Below, in pieces: positions 43,506 through 52,528 of a DNA stretch of 64,000 nucleotides (its first letter is position 1; every line of letters begins with the position of its first letter). This DNA is from Psychroflexus tropicus DSM 15496 (GTDB taxonomy: Bacteria > Bacteroidota > Bacteroidia > Flavobacteriales > Flavobacteriaceae), in the NCBI RefSeq assembly GCF_000378765.1, contig NZ_KB905342.1:558001-622000 (forward strand), read 5' to 3'. Made by a program: the position numbers and the translations under genes. Below the pieces are notes generated by a model. It was given only the letters and a program-made list of their open reading frames with translations. It was not told the origin of the DNA and did not search any database.

Positions 43506-44936
43506 CTAACTGATTTCAGAAACTCTCAAGGTATTCACCATACCTTTATCTTCAATTGGCATCGCTGCCAAATTAATAGTGAAATCCCCTTTCTCAACGT
43601 ATTTCATTTCTTTAGCAATAGAATTGATATCTTCTATAGTTTCATCGGTACTGCTAAATTTATCGTAATAAAACGCTCTGACGCCCCATAATAAACTAAG
43701 CTGAGTAAGAATTCTCTTATTTGAGGTAAATGCGAGGATGTGAGAATCCGGTCTCCATGCCGAAATCTGGAAAGCCGTGTACCCACTATTTGTTAATGTG
43801 CAAATAGCGGTAGCATCTATCTCGTTGGCCATTAAGGCGGCGTGATAACAAATAGATTTCGTTATATAACGCTTGGTTTGAATTTGAGGAGCTTCCTGTG
43901 GGACATTGATTAGTGGTGAATTTTCAACACTTTTTAAAATTTGAGCCATTTTTTGAATTACCTGTACTGGGTATTTTCCTACGGAGGTTTCTCCGGAAAG
44001 CATGACGGCGTCTGCTCCGTCCATAACCGAATTGGCTACGTCATTCACCTCTGCTCTCGTAGGTGTCAAGCTATCTATCATGGTTTCCATCATTTGTGTT
44101 GCAATAATTACTGGAATCCTCGCTTGTTTAGCTTTAAGAACTAGCTGCTTTTGAATTAATGGTACTTCATGGGCTGGTATTTCAACACCTAAATCTCCTC
44201 GAGCTACCATAAGTCCATCGCAATAAGCAATGATCTTATCGATGTTTCTGACGCCCTCAGGCTTTTCGATCTTAGAAATGATAGGGATTTTATGATCACT
44301 GTGTTTTTTAATGATCTTTTGCAATTGCTTAAGATCGCTGGCGAACCTTACAAAAGATAAAGCTATCCAGTCCACCTGAAGTTCACAGGCAAAGATGGCG
44401 TCCTTTACATCCTTTTCCGTAAGAGCAGGAAGAGAGATATTTGTGTTTGGTAAGTTTACCCCTTTTCTCGATTTTAAAGGACCTCCCTGAATGACTTTAG
44501 TCTTTACTTCAGACTTTTTATCAGTGGTCATCACCTCAAAAATCAGTTTACCATCGTCTAGTAAAATACGTTCTCCTGGCTTTACATCTTGAGGGAAGGT
44601 GTCGTAATTCATGTAAACCCTTTGCTTAGTGCCTTCAAATTCCTTACCTGTAGCGAAGGTGATTTCTTCTCCAGGTTCTACTACCACTTCGTCTTTCATG
44701 ACCCCAACTCTTAGTTTAGGTCCTTGTAAATCTCCAAGTATTCCAGCATTATACCCGTATTCTTCATTAAGATCGCGAATCATTTTCACGCGCTCTTTCA
44801 CTCCCTCATGGTCTGCATGAGAGAAGTTGATTCTAAAAATATTGACACCAGCCTCAAGCATATCTCTTAGAACTTCTTTTTTACTGGTGGCAGGGCCAAG
44901 TGTGGAAACTATTTTTGTTTTTTTAGTCGCTTTCAT
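43506..44936 (-). CDS. pyk: Pyruvate kinase
   Basis: 476 aa glycolytic enzyme making pyruvate and ATP from phosphoenolpyruvate and ADP. Visible motifs: KIVSTLGPATSKK and FRINFSHAD at the start, catalytic lysine region IISKIEKPEG, MVARGDLGVEIP, and MLSGETSVGKYP. Complete with C-terminal domain. Its ATG touches the stop of the IPExxxVDY gene (overlap of one base). Confidence 0.96.
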   Translation of the reverse strand: MKATKKTKIVSTLGPATSKKEVLRDMLEAGVNIFRINFSHADHEGVKERVKMIRDLNEEYGYNAGILGDLQGPKLRVGVMKDEVVVEPGEEITFATGKEFEGTKQRVYMNYDTFPQDVKPGERILLDDGKLIFEVMTTDKKSEVKTKVIQGGPLKSRKGVNLPNTNISLPALTEKDVKDAIFACELQVDWIALSFVRFASDLKQLQKIIKKHSDHKIPIISKIEKPEGVRNIDKIIAYCDGLMVARGDLGVEIPAHEVPLIQKQLVLKAKQARIPVIIATQMMETMIDSLTPTRAEVNDVANSVMDGADAVMLSGETSVGKYPVQVIQKMAQILKSVENSPLINVPQEAPQIQTKRYITKSICYHAALMANEIDATAICTLTNSGYTAFQISAWRPDSHILAFTSNKRILTQLSLLWGVRAFYYDKFSSTDETIEDINSIAKEMKYVEKGDFTINLAAMPIEDKGMVNTLRVSEIS

Positions 44937-45418
44937 TAGTCTAATATTAAATGTTCTGGATGTTTAATAGCGTCTGTTTCTATGGTATAGGCCATTGAGA
45001 TTTGACGCATTTTTACGAGCCTATCTATTATGAGTTTAGGATCGAAAATATTTAAATCGTCGTTAATTTTTAATAAGTAATCTACACGTTTATGGTCACT
45101 AAGCAAAAATTCTTGAGAAAGATAATCCTCTATTGCGAAGAGACTATTTCCAATGACTTTTTCTTCAACATTTACCTTATTACTAATAAGATACGATTTT
45201 GTATCCCAATCTTTATTGAAAAATTCAAAAATTGGAAAATGAATCGTTTTACCATTAATGATAAGCTCTAGGTCTGTATTGACTCTTTTAAAATTAGTTT
45301 CAAGAGCTAGGTTAATGAAGTAAGCAATTTTATGTGGTTCCTGCTGAGAATGTAGACCGATTAATTTAAAATCACAAAATTCAAAATCAGACAAACTAAA
45401 TCTTCTTTTTTTCATCAT
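44936..45418 (-). CDS. IPExxxVDY-family protein
   Basis: 160 aa soluble protein. The later part has LLSDHKRVDYLLKIND, which fits the VDY end of the family named for its IPExxxVDY motif; the IPE part is degenerate here. The family is restricted to Bacteroidota and typically sits between rnc and pyk, as here. Function unknown. One-base overlap with pyk. Confidence 0.75.
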   Translation of the reverse strand: MMKKRRFSLSDFEFCDFKLIGLHSQQEPHKIAYFINLALETNFKRVNTDLELIINGKTIHFPIFEFFNKDWDTKSYLISNKVNVEEKVIGNSLFAIEDYLSQEFLLSDHKRVDYLLKINDDLNIFDPKLIIDRLVKMRQISMAYTIETDAIKHPEHLILD

Positions 45419-45555
45419 GATAAATTAACCTTCGGTTTTATATCGAATTCTCAATACGAATCCATGTAAATATATGAAACAAAACAAGATGCATCAAACA
45501 AGATAGAGGTTTATCAAGGCTGACAACTTAAGAAATCGTTTTCGTGGAAAGAATT

Positions 45556-46293
45556 TTAAGGATGGATATGATTTTGGAAGCTAAAGTAAGCTCGTTGGGA
45601 GGCTTTTTCTTCTGCTCTTTTTTTGGAGGTTTCTCGAGCTTTACCAGAAATCTCGTCATTGATGATCAACTTTACAGCAAAATGTTTTTCTTCATCTTTT
45701 CCAATATCATCTTCAATAATGAACTCAAAACTGAATTTGTTTTTTTGGCACCACTCGATCATTAGGCTTTTATAGCTAACCACACGTTTCTCAAGCTTGG
45801 CTAGATCTACATCTTCCTGAATAACTTTCTTATAAATAAATTCTTCGCAAGCTTTAAAGCCTTTATCTACATATATGGCTCCAATTAAAGCTTCGAATAA
45901 ATTTCCATTGATGTTTTTGCCAAGCTTTTCTGCTGGAATATCAGATTGGATAAGATCTGTAAGCTGAAATTTTTCTCCTAATAGATTAAGATTCTTTCTA
46001 CTAACTATCTTGGACCTCATTTTGGTAAGGTAACCTTCGTCTCCGTGAGGTGCATTTTCAAACAGATAAGTCGATATGATAGCTCCTAGGATGGAATCCC
46101 CAAGAAACTCCAGCCGCTCGTAACTTATGATGTTCCCTTCCTCATTTTTAATTTTTAGAGAACAATGAGTAAAGGCTTGTTTATAAAGAGATAAGTTAGC
46201 AGGCTTAACCTTTACAATCTTCTGGATTTTTTTAAAAAAAATCCCGTCTCTATGAGAACGGGATTCATTAAGTATATAATTTAAAAATTTCAT
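45556..46293 (-). CDS. rnc: Ribonuclease III
   Basis: 245 aa double-strand-specific RNase for rRNA and mRNA processing. The signature ERLEFLGDSILG with its acidic residues lies near residue 60, the second acidic site in NLFEALIGAIYVDKG, and a dsRNA-binding domain from about residue 165 to the end (KSLMIEWCQKN ... SKKRAEEKASQRA). Follows fabF by 14 bp in the acpP-fabF-rnc order. Confidence 0.95.
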   Translation of the reverse strand: MKFLNYILNESRSHRDGIFFKKIQKIVKVKPANLSLYKQAFTHCSLKIKNEEGNIISYERLEFLGDSILGAIISTYLFENAPHGDEGYLTKMRSKIVSRKNLNLLGEKFQLTDLIQSDIPAEKLGKNINGNLFEALIGAIYVDKGFKACEEFIYKKVIQEDVDLAKLEKRVVSYKSLMIEWCQKNKFSFEFIIEDDIGKDEEKHFAVKLIINDEISGKARETSKKRAEEKASQRAYFSFQNHIHP

Positions 46294-46307
46294 TCAAAAA
46301 TAATAGG

Positions 46308-47561
46308 CTACTCATCCAAGCTTTTAAAAGCAACACATGCATTATGCCCGCCAAACCCAAAAGTATTGCTCATAGCCACTTTAATTTTCCGTTCTTGTGG
46401 CTTGTTCAATGTAAGGTTGAGTTCAGAATCTATATTCTCATCTGCGGTCTCATGATTGATCGTAGGCGGTACCAAGCTATGTTGCATCGCTAAAATAGAA
46501 GCTATAGCTTCTACAGCTCCTGCAGCGCCTAAAAGGTGACCCGTCATGGACTTGGTAGAATTGATGTTAATTGTTTTTGCGTGCTCTCCAAACACTTGTT
46601 TGATAGCTTTTAATTCTGCCACATCTCCTAAGGGCGTAGATGTGCCATGGGTATTTATGGTATCTACGTCTTCTGGATTTAACCCTGAGTTATGCAAGCA
46701 GTTTTTCATCACCGCCACAACACCTTTTCCTTCTGGATGTGGAGCCGTCATATGGTAAGCATCAGAGGACATTCCACCTCCAATAACTTCAGCATAAATT
46801 TTGGCACCTCTGGCCTTGGCATGTTCGTATTCCTCAAGAATAAGAGCACCTCCACCTTCTCCCAAAACAAAACCATCTCTATTAGCATCAAATGGTCGAG
46901 ATGCTTTTTGTGGATCATCGTTTTTTGTAGAAAGTGCATGCATGGAATTAAATCCTCCCATACCAGCTTTGGTTACGGCTGCTTCACTACCGCCTGTCAC
47001 TATGATATCACTGTAACCTAACCTGATATAGTTAAGAGCATCTATCATGGCGTTAGCAGATGAAGCACAGGCAGAAACTGTGGCATAGTTAGGACCCATA
47101 AACCCGTGCTTGATAGAAATATTACCGGGGGCAATATCAGCTATCATTTTGGGGATAAAAAATGGATTAAATCTAGGAGTGCCATCCCCTTTAGCGAAAT
47201 CGATAACTTCGTTTTGAAAAGTTTCCAAACCTCCAATTCCTGCACCCCAAATCACACCAACACGATATTTATCAACAACATTAAGATCTATGCCAGAATC
47301 TAAAATAGCTTCATCTGAAGATACCAAAGCGTACTGAGCAAATCGATCTAGTCGTCTCACTTCTTTCCTGTCGAAGTAATCGTTGGCATTGAAATTTTTT
47401 ATTTCACAAGCGAATTTAGTTTTGAATAGTTCTGTGTCAAAATAGGTGATAGGCGCTGCACCACTTTTACCGTGCTTTAATCCTTCCCAGTATTCTGAAA
47501 TATTATTCCCAATGGGCGTAAGAGCGCCCATACCAGTAACAACAACTCGCTTTAATTCCAT
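46308..47561 (-). CDS. fabF: Beta-ketoacyl-ACP synthase II
   Basis: 417 aa condensing enzyme of fatty acid elongation. Catalytic Cys in VSACASSANAM, His in INTHGTSTPLGD and His in SMTGHLLGAAG, with the gating Phe motif FGFGGHNA at the end. It follows acpP by 13 bp and shares its promoter. Confidence 0.97.
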   Translation of the reverse strand: MELKRVVVTGMGALTPIGNNISEYWEGLKHGKSGAAPITYFDTELFKTKFACEIKNFNANDYFDRKEVRRLDRFAQYALVSSDEAILDSGIDLNVVDKYRVGVIWGAGIGGLETFQNEVIDFAKGDGTPRFNPFFIPKMIADIAPGNISIKHGFMGPNYATVSACASSANAMIDALNYIRLGYSDIIVTGGSEAAVTKAGMGGFNSMHALSTKNDDPQKASRPFDANRDGFVLGEGGGALILEEYEHAKARGAKIYAEVIGGGMSSDAYHMTAPHPEGKGVVAVMKNCLHNSGLNPEDVDTINTHGTSTPLGDVAELKAIKQVFGEHAKTININSTKSMTGHLLGAAGAVEAIASILAMQHSLVPPTINHETADENIDSELNLTLNKPQERKIKVAMSNTFGFGGHNACVAFKSLDE

Positions 47562-47574
47562 GAAATAAGACTAT

Positions 47575-47811
47575 TTATTTTTTTGCTTCCTCAATGTAAG
47601 AAATAGCTTGACCAACTGTAGAGATGTTTTCTGCTTGATCATCTGGTATTTGAATATCAAATTCTTTCTCAAATTCCATGATAAGTTCTACTGTATCTAA
47701 AGAATCTGCTCCCAAATCGTTTGTAAAGCTAGCTTCTGTAACAACTTCGTTTTCGTCAACGCCCAACTTATCAACGATAATGGCTTTTACTCTTGATGCA
47801 ATGTCTGACAT
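47575..47811 (-). CDS. acpP: Acyl carrier protein
   Basis: 78 aa acidic four-helix protein carrying the acyl chain on 4'-phosphopantetheine. The attachment serine is in [14 protein letters not shown] at about residue 37. First gene of acpP-fabF-rnc, with a strong promoter at 47844-47872. Confidence 0.97.
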   Translation of the reverse strand: MSDIASRVKAIIVDKLGVDENEVVTEASFTNDLGADSLDTVELIMEFEKEFDIQIPDDQAENISTVGQAISYIEEAKK

Positions 47812-47843
47812 GATTGTATTTTTTTATGTTTAAATTCAGTGCG

Positions 47844-47872
47844 CAAAAATATAAAACTTTAGTTTAAAACAA
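47844..47872 (-). promoter_or_regulatory. Consensus promoter of acpP-fabF-rnc
   Basis: Minus strand: TTG (complement of 47870-47872), 18-bp spacer, TATTTTTG (complement of 47844-47851), 32 bp before the acpP ATG. Full match to the Bacteroidota TTG-N17-19-TAnnTTTG consensus. Confidence 0.65.
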
Positions 47873-47965
47873 GTTTTAAAGCTGAAAATGTGCTTAAATT
47901 TACACAATAATATTTTATAAATTAGTTTTGAAATTGCTTAAATTTCATATTTAATATTGACTTTA

Positions 47966-48553
47966 ATGAAAGATTCCAAATCAAACTCAAAGAAAAAAAT
48001 CATCATATTTGCCTCCGGGAATGGCACCAACGCCATTAATATATACCATTACTTTAGAGATCATAAGGAAATTGAAGTTTCTCATGTTATTTCGAATAAT
48101 AAAAAATCCAGGGTGCTGAGAAGAGCTCATGATTTGAAAATTAAGTGCATTCATTTTGATAAAGAAGATCTATACGAGACCAATGCCCTACTTGAGGTCA
48201 TACAAGACATACAGCCGAATCTTATTGTTTTAGCAGGCTTTCTACTAAAAATACCTAGCTCCTTCTTAGCCGAATTCCCTAATAGAATTGTAAATATTCA
48301 CCCTTCTCTTTTACCTAAATATGGAGGGGAGGGCATGTATGGAGAGCGAGTTTTCAAGAAAATTCTAAAGCACAGAGAAAAAGAAAGCGGCATTACTATA
48401 CACTATGTTAATCAAAACTACGACGAAGGTGAGATCATAGCACAGTATAAAGTAGATTTAGAAGATAATGAGAATTTGAGCTCATTGGAAGATAAGATTC
48501 ATGCCCTAGAATATGAGTACTATCCAAAAGTCATAGAACGTGTAATTGGATAA
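47966..48553 (+). CDS. purN: Phosphoribosylglycinamide formyltransferase
   Basis: 195 aa from the ATG at 47966 (a TTG three codons upstream is also in frame). Uses 10-formyl-THF to formylate GAR in purine synthesis. Substrate loop ASGNGTNAINI, hydrophobic core VLAGFLLKIP, and the catalytic region NIHPSLLPKYGGEGMYG with its His and later Asp in DEGEIIAQ. Divergent from acpP. Confidence 0.93.
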   Translation: MKDSKSNSKKKIIIFASGNGTNAINIYHYFRDHKEIEVSHVISNNKKSRVLRRAHDLKIKCIHFDKEDLYETNALLEVIQDIQPNLIVLAGFLLKIPSSFLAEFPNRIVNIHPSLLPKYGGEGMYGERVFKKILKHREKESGITIHYVNQNYDEGEIIAQYKVDLEDNENLSSLEDKIHALEYEYYPKVIERVIG

Positions 48554-48648
48554 GTAATCCATTTTCTGTACAGATTGTTCTAAATAAGCTCTCGTGGTCA
48601 ATTGATCATTATGGAGTTACTTTTCGAACCAATTGACATAGAATAAGG

Positions 48649-49785
48649 CTAGTCCACCTCCACTTGATCGCCAGCCTTCCAAATCATCTCAATATTAGAA
48701 ATATCTTCAATATTCTCAGTAGGATCTCCATTTATAAGAAGGAGGTCTGCCTTGTAATTTTTTCTTATGTAACCCGCTTTTTTAAGTTCAAAAGCATCAG
48801 CTATGTTGGAGGTGGCTGTTTTTAAAATCTCAAGGTTAGATAAACCAGCTTCTTTAAATAAAAAGAGCTCCTCATATAGGTCTGTGCCGTAATTGATGCC
48901 TAGGTTAGGCGGATCTGTGCCTGCTAAAATTGGAATATCAGCCTGATGTAATTTTCTCACCTCTGATAAAAGTTGTTTTTTAGTCAAAAACTCTTTGCTG
49001 GCTTCTCCAATATTATCAAAAGCTTTGAGGGTCGTTAACAGGGTAGGGATGATAAAAAAGCGTTTAGTGTTCGATAAACGATTAAGGGTTTCTTCATCCA
49101 CAGTCTTGTCCCACCAAATATGCACCAATCCATTTGCATTATTCTCTAAAACGTTGAGGCCATCCTCTAACCGACTGACGTGCACGACGGATTTTAGACC
49201 TTTATTATGAGCTTCTTTAATGATTTCCGCCACGGTCTCATGAGATAAGGTGTTCTTGTAAGGCTCTACAATAATTTTGATGTAATCTACTTCAGATTTC
49301 ACTCGCCCTTCTACAAATTCTGCTGCGTCTTCGGGACCATCCAATGTAGGAACTGGGAAGCCAAACTGAGTGCCGTGACCTTCCGGAGCAGTGGCGGCAT
49401 AACCTGCGACATAATAGCGTGCAAAATTGGTAGAATCCTTTAGTTTTTTCATACCCTGTTGGAAATTTTCAATGCCATGCATGTCCATGACATTAAGGAC
49501 GCCAGCTTTAGCAGCCTGATTTAAAGATAATGGAGACCAGACGTGGACATGAGCATTAGATAGAGCTGGAATTAAGGTTTTACCACGACCATCAATGACC
49601 TGTGTACCCGCATCGACTTGGAGACCTTCGTCGATAGCTACTATTTTATCACCTTCAATTTTTACAGAAGTATTTTTTAAAACTTCCTCCCCATCAAAGA
49701 TTTTTACATCTTTTATGATGAACGTATCCTGAGCTTTAAGTTGTATCCAAAAAAGGAATGAAATTGAGATGAGTAGGAATTTCAT
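48649..49785 (-). CDS. Secreted amidohydrolase-family protein
   Basis: 378 aa from the ATG at 49785, which starts a signal peptide (MKFLLISISFLFWIQLKAQ). TIM-barrel metal hydrolase of the imidazolonepropionase/prolidase-like group: beta-sandwich start IIKDVKIFDGEEVL, HxH motif NAHVHVW, later His in VVHVSR and Asp in LAGTDPPNLG. Substrate unknown; a periplasmic dipeptidase or similar role is likely. Confidence 0.85.
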   Translation of the reverse strand: MKFLLISISFLFWIQLKAQDTFIIKDVKIFDGEEVLKNTSVKIEGDKIVAIDEGLQVDAGTQVIDGRGKTLIPALSNAHVHVWSPLSLNQAAKAGVLNVMDMHGIENFQQGMKKLKDSTNFARYYVAGYAATAPEGHGTQFGFPVPTLDGPEDAAEFVEGRVKSEVDYIKIIVEPYKNTLSHETVAEIIKEAHNKGLKSVVHVSRLEDGLNVLENNANGLVHIWWDKTVDEETLNRLSNTKRFFIIPTLLTTLKAFDNIGEASKEFLTKKQLLSEVRKLHQADIPILAGTDPPNLGINYGTDLYEELFLFKEAGLSNLEILKTATSNIADAFELKKAGYIRKNYKADLLLINGDPTENIEDISNIEMIWKAGDQVEVD

Positions 49786-49825
49786 AAGCTTAAGGTTTTG
49801 TGGAACATTAACTTTCACTTCAAAT

Positions 49826-50440
49826 TTAAACTTTATTTGAATTCACGAATTTAGAATCCATCAACTCCTTAATTTTTCGGTTTTCCCAGTCTTTATTAAA
49901 AAAAAGAGCGTCTCCAAATACTCCAAAAGCGTGCGAGACTAGTCCTATTCCCCAAAAGAAGGGAGTCGATAAAGCTGCAAAACTCAATAAGTCTATGTTT
50001 GTATTCCACACTATGGTTGTTACTATAAATGAATTCACGATGAGGTAAACTAAAAAGTGACTATAAAAACCTTTGATGCTATCTACCTTTTTTTTCGCTT
50101 CCTGGTAGGCCTGAGGCTGAACAGTTTTTTTCTCTAAACTAAGTTCCTCTCTATTCATAAACATTTTTAATTTTCTTTCTTCCCACTTTTTGCCAAAAAT
50201 GAAATTTATATCATATGCAGCTAAGCCTTTAAAGAGCAATCCTAATCCCCAGCCGATGAGAGGAAACCAGAACCATTGAAAGTCTGTACCTGAAAACTTA
50301 AACCAGATATAGATGAGCCCTGCGTTCACCAACCCGTAAATCATGACACTGAAATAAAAGGATTTTAGGGTTTTTACCTTTTCCTTAGCTTCTTGATATG
50401 CTAATCCCGATTGTTTGTTTTCGATGTTTGAAGTTTTCAT
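49826..50440 (-). CDS. Tandem 2TM-domain protein
   Basis: 204 aa made of two copies of the 2TM domain (about residues 14-95 and 110-195). Each has the same plan: AYQEAKEKVKTLKSFY or AYQEAKKKVDSIKGFY, two hydrophobic helices, then KKWEERKLKMFM or KDWENRKIKELM. Single 2TM domains are common in Flavobacteriia, sometimes attached to LytTR regulators. Role unknown. Confidence 0.85.
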   Translation of the reverse strand: MKTSNIENKQSGLAYQEAKEKVKTLKSFYFSVMIYGLVNAGLIYIWFKFSGTDFQWFWFPLIGWGLGLLFKGLAAYDINFIFGKKWEERKLKMFMNREELSLEKKTVQPQAYQEAKKKVDSIKGFYSHFLVYLIVNSFIVTTIVWNTNIDLLSFAALSTPFFWGIGLVSHAFGVFGDALFFNKDWENRKIKELMDSKFVNSNKV

Positions 50441-50564
50441 AGCTAATTATTTTTGTTATTATTGACTCAAATATCTCTACTTTAACCACCTTTCTGAAAT
50501 CGAATCTGCTGAAGTGTTGAATTTTAGGGATGAACTGTTATTTCTTGACTAATAAAAGAGCTGA

Positions 50565-51185
50565 ATGGGTAAAAAGAAAAAATTTTATGTGGTTTGGGAG
50601 GGCTATGAGCCAGGAATTTATTCCAGTTGGCAGGAGTGTAAGCTCAAGATCCAGAACTACCCAAATGCGAAGTATAAATCCTTTGAAAGTCTTGAGGAAG
50701 CAAAGGAAGCTTACGCCATGGGATTTTTTAGTTTTCAGAAGCAAAAAAAGCAGATTCCGAAATCCTATTCCAAAGAAGGGATTGAATGGAAGTCTATCGC
50801 TGTAGATGCTGCTTCTAGCGGAAATCCGGGAAAGATGGAATATAGGGGAGTAGTCACTAAAACCAAGCAAGTGCTTTTTCATATGGGACCTTTTCCTAAT
50901 GGGACCAATAATATTGGTGAGTTTTTAGCCCTGGTTCATGGACTAGCCTTTTTGAAAGAAAAAAAAAGTGATCTACCTATTTACACAGATTCCAGAATTG
51001 CTATGTCCTGGATTCGACAGAAGAAGTGTAAAACTAACCTCGCTAAAAACGCTAAAAACGAAAAGCTTTTCGAATTGATCAAAAGAGCTGAAATCTGGCT
51101 TTCTAAACACACTTTTAAAAACCCCATTCTGAAATGGGAGACCAAATCCTGGGGCGAAATCCCGGCTGATTTTGGGAGGAAGTGA
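50565..51185 (+). CDS. rnhA: Ribonuclease H with viroplasmin domain
   Basis: 206 aa. N-terminal viroplasmin/RNase H1 hybrid-binding domain (FYVVWEGYEPGIYSSW ... AKYKSFESLEEAKEAY) and C-terminal RNase H fold with acidic residues in AVDAASSGNPG, NIGEFLALVHG, YTDSRIAMSW and the last Asp in PADFGRK. Degrades RNA in RNA:DNA hybrids. A diverged copy of its last 25 codons lies at 53925-54005 beyond the neighbouring islet, so the 3' end here was probably replaced on insertion. Confidence 0.92.
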   Translation: MGKKKKFYVVWEGYEPGIYSSWQECKLKIQNYPNAKYKSFESLEEAKEAYAMGFFSFQKQKKQIPKSYSKEGIEWKSIAVDAASSGNPGKMEYRGVVTKTKQVLFHMGPFPNGTNNIGEFLALVHGLAFLKEKKSDLPIYTDSRIAMSWIRQKKCKTNLAKNAKNEKLFELIKRAEIWLSKHTFKNPILKWETKSWGEIPADFGRK

Positions 51186-51188
51186 AGA

Positions 51189-51521
51189 TTATTTTTTACT
51201 CCTTAGAATTTTTTTTAATTTTTGATTTTCTTTTTTAAGCAATTTTAATTCTCTATTTAAAATCAAAACATCATTATATAAAGAAGAATTTATTATTAAA
51301 ATAGGTATGCCATTTTGTTGTTTAATAAATTTGCTTTCATAAATTTCATTCAAATTAACATCTAAAATCAAGCTTAGTTTCTCCCATTCTGAAATTGTCA
51401 TTTGTATTAAACCATTTTCTCTTCTACAATATTGAGATTGTGTAAAGTTCATTTTTTCTGCAATGCACTCTTGACTTAATCCTCTATTCTTTCGTTGTTT
51501 TATAAGTTTTAAAAGTTTCAT
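51189..51521 (-). CDS. XRE-family HTH regulator of the rnhA islet
   Basis: 110 aa. Helix-turn-helix domain at about residues 3-62 (LKLIKQRKNRGLSQECIAEK ... QYCRRENG ... LSLILDVNLNEI) and a C-terminal lysine-rich coiled coil (about 88-108) suited to dimer formation. Its upstream region carries two 17-bp palindromes (51574-51612) and a TAnnTTTA box, giving a likely self-controlled promoter with a leader of about 17 nt. It converges on rnhA with 3 bp between stops and is divergent from the lipoprotein gene at 51755. Confidence 0.85.
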   Translation of the reverse strand: MKLLKLIKQRKNRGLSQECIAEKMNFTQSQYCRRENGLIQMTISEWEKLSLILDVNLNEIYESKFIKQQNGIPILIINSSLYNDVLILNRELKLLKKENQKLKKILRSKK

Positions 51522-51573
51522 TATGAGCGATTAACTATATACTATAAAAGTATATTACTTTATTGAAAAGTTG

Positions 51574-51612
51574 TTACGGTTTGACCTTAAACATGTTACG
51601 GGAAAACCGTAA
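51574..51612 (-). promoter_or_regulatory. Paired 17-bp palindromic operators, locus 2
   Basis: Plus-strand sites TTACGGTTTGACCTTAA (51574-51590) and TTACGGGAAAACCGTAA (51596-51612), period 22 bp. The reverse complement matches 37306-37344 at 35 of 39 positions. On the minus strand TACTTTTA (complement of 51545-51552) follows after 21 nt, as at locus 1. It lies between the HTH gene and the divergent lipoprotein gene and may control both. Confidence 0.78.
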
Positions 51613-51754
51613 AATTTACATTCTCAAGTGTTAATTAACAGTTTATGCTTGTTTTCACATTTTTTTAACCTCTAAATCCGACTAATTTTAGGCAGTAGCT
51701 ACAGTCAAAATCTTTAATTGACTTAAAATGTTTAAAGAATTAAAACTGAATGAT

Positions 51755-52481
51755 ATGAAAAAATTGATTTTTATACTGATATTGATCTGTATGTCTTGTG
51801 AGAATGATGAAGAATTCACGACATATGACCATAATAAACTTGAGAAATATGATTTAAAAGAATTTAATAAATTAAGTATCGTTGAGAAAGAGTCTTTCCT
51901 AAATGTTGAAAAAACTAAACTTTCAAGAGATGAACTACCAAAGTTTGACAACATGAATGATGCATTAAACCATCTTTATAAATTGAAATATGAGAATAAG
52001 TCGAAGATCGAAAACTCAAAATTCTGACGGTACAATAACTGCAAAGGGCAACGATTACGTTGTAAGGGAAATTAGAATTAGAAGGAAAGACTGTAGAAAG
52101 AAAAGATGGGTTGGCTTTAATACAGAATTTGATCCAGATTGGACTATGTCTGAAAACTCACAATCTATAGCCGTTTTTTCGATTCATCATTTAAGAGCAA
52201 GTGCCTCTGCTGAATTGAAAGCTAAATCTGGCTTTAAGCTAGAAAATGGAGCTATAAAACCTTCAGCAGAAGTTAGTGGTGAAGTTAAAATCAATGTAAA
52301 TACAGGTAAAGCAATTTTAAGGGTAAATTTTGAAATTAGCAGAAGACATGTATTGGCAACAAATGTAGGTCCTGGAACCTCAGGGAGTACAATTCAATCT
52401 GGTGGGGTGCATTATAATCATAAATGGAATGATAGGTTTAATTATTATTTTAACCATTATTATACTGATCTGACTGATTAA
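51755..52481 (+). pseudogene. Islet lipoprotein gene, probably frameshifted
   Basis: Frame 1 (51755-52027, 90 aa) starts with a lipoprotein signal ending ICMSC and an acidic mature part. A second frame (open from 51990 to 52481, 163 aa) overlaps it by 38 nt and has no signal of its own: DGTITAKGNDYVVREIRIRR, CRKKRWVGF and a beta-rich end with HYNHKWNDRFNYYFNHYY. One lipoprotein of about 240 residues split by a frameshift near 51990-52025 is the simplest reading; two overlapping genes are the alternative. No family recognised. Confidence 0.55.
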
Positions 52482-52493
52482 TGTCTAAGTTTA

Positions 52494-52517
52494 TTTCCTG
52501 GCGTTTGTGCCAGGAAA
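52494..52517 (+). terminator. Hairpin between islet genes
   Basis: Perfect 9-bp stem TTTCCTGGC (52494-52502) with GCCAGGAAA (52509-52517), loop GTTTGT, 12 bp after the stop at 52479-52481 and just before the barrel gene ATG. Followed by CTTTTAT, so partial termination is possible. Confidence 0.55.
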
Positions 52518-52528
52518 CTTTTATGTGT

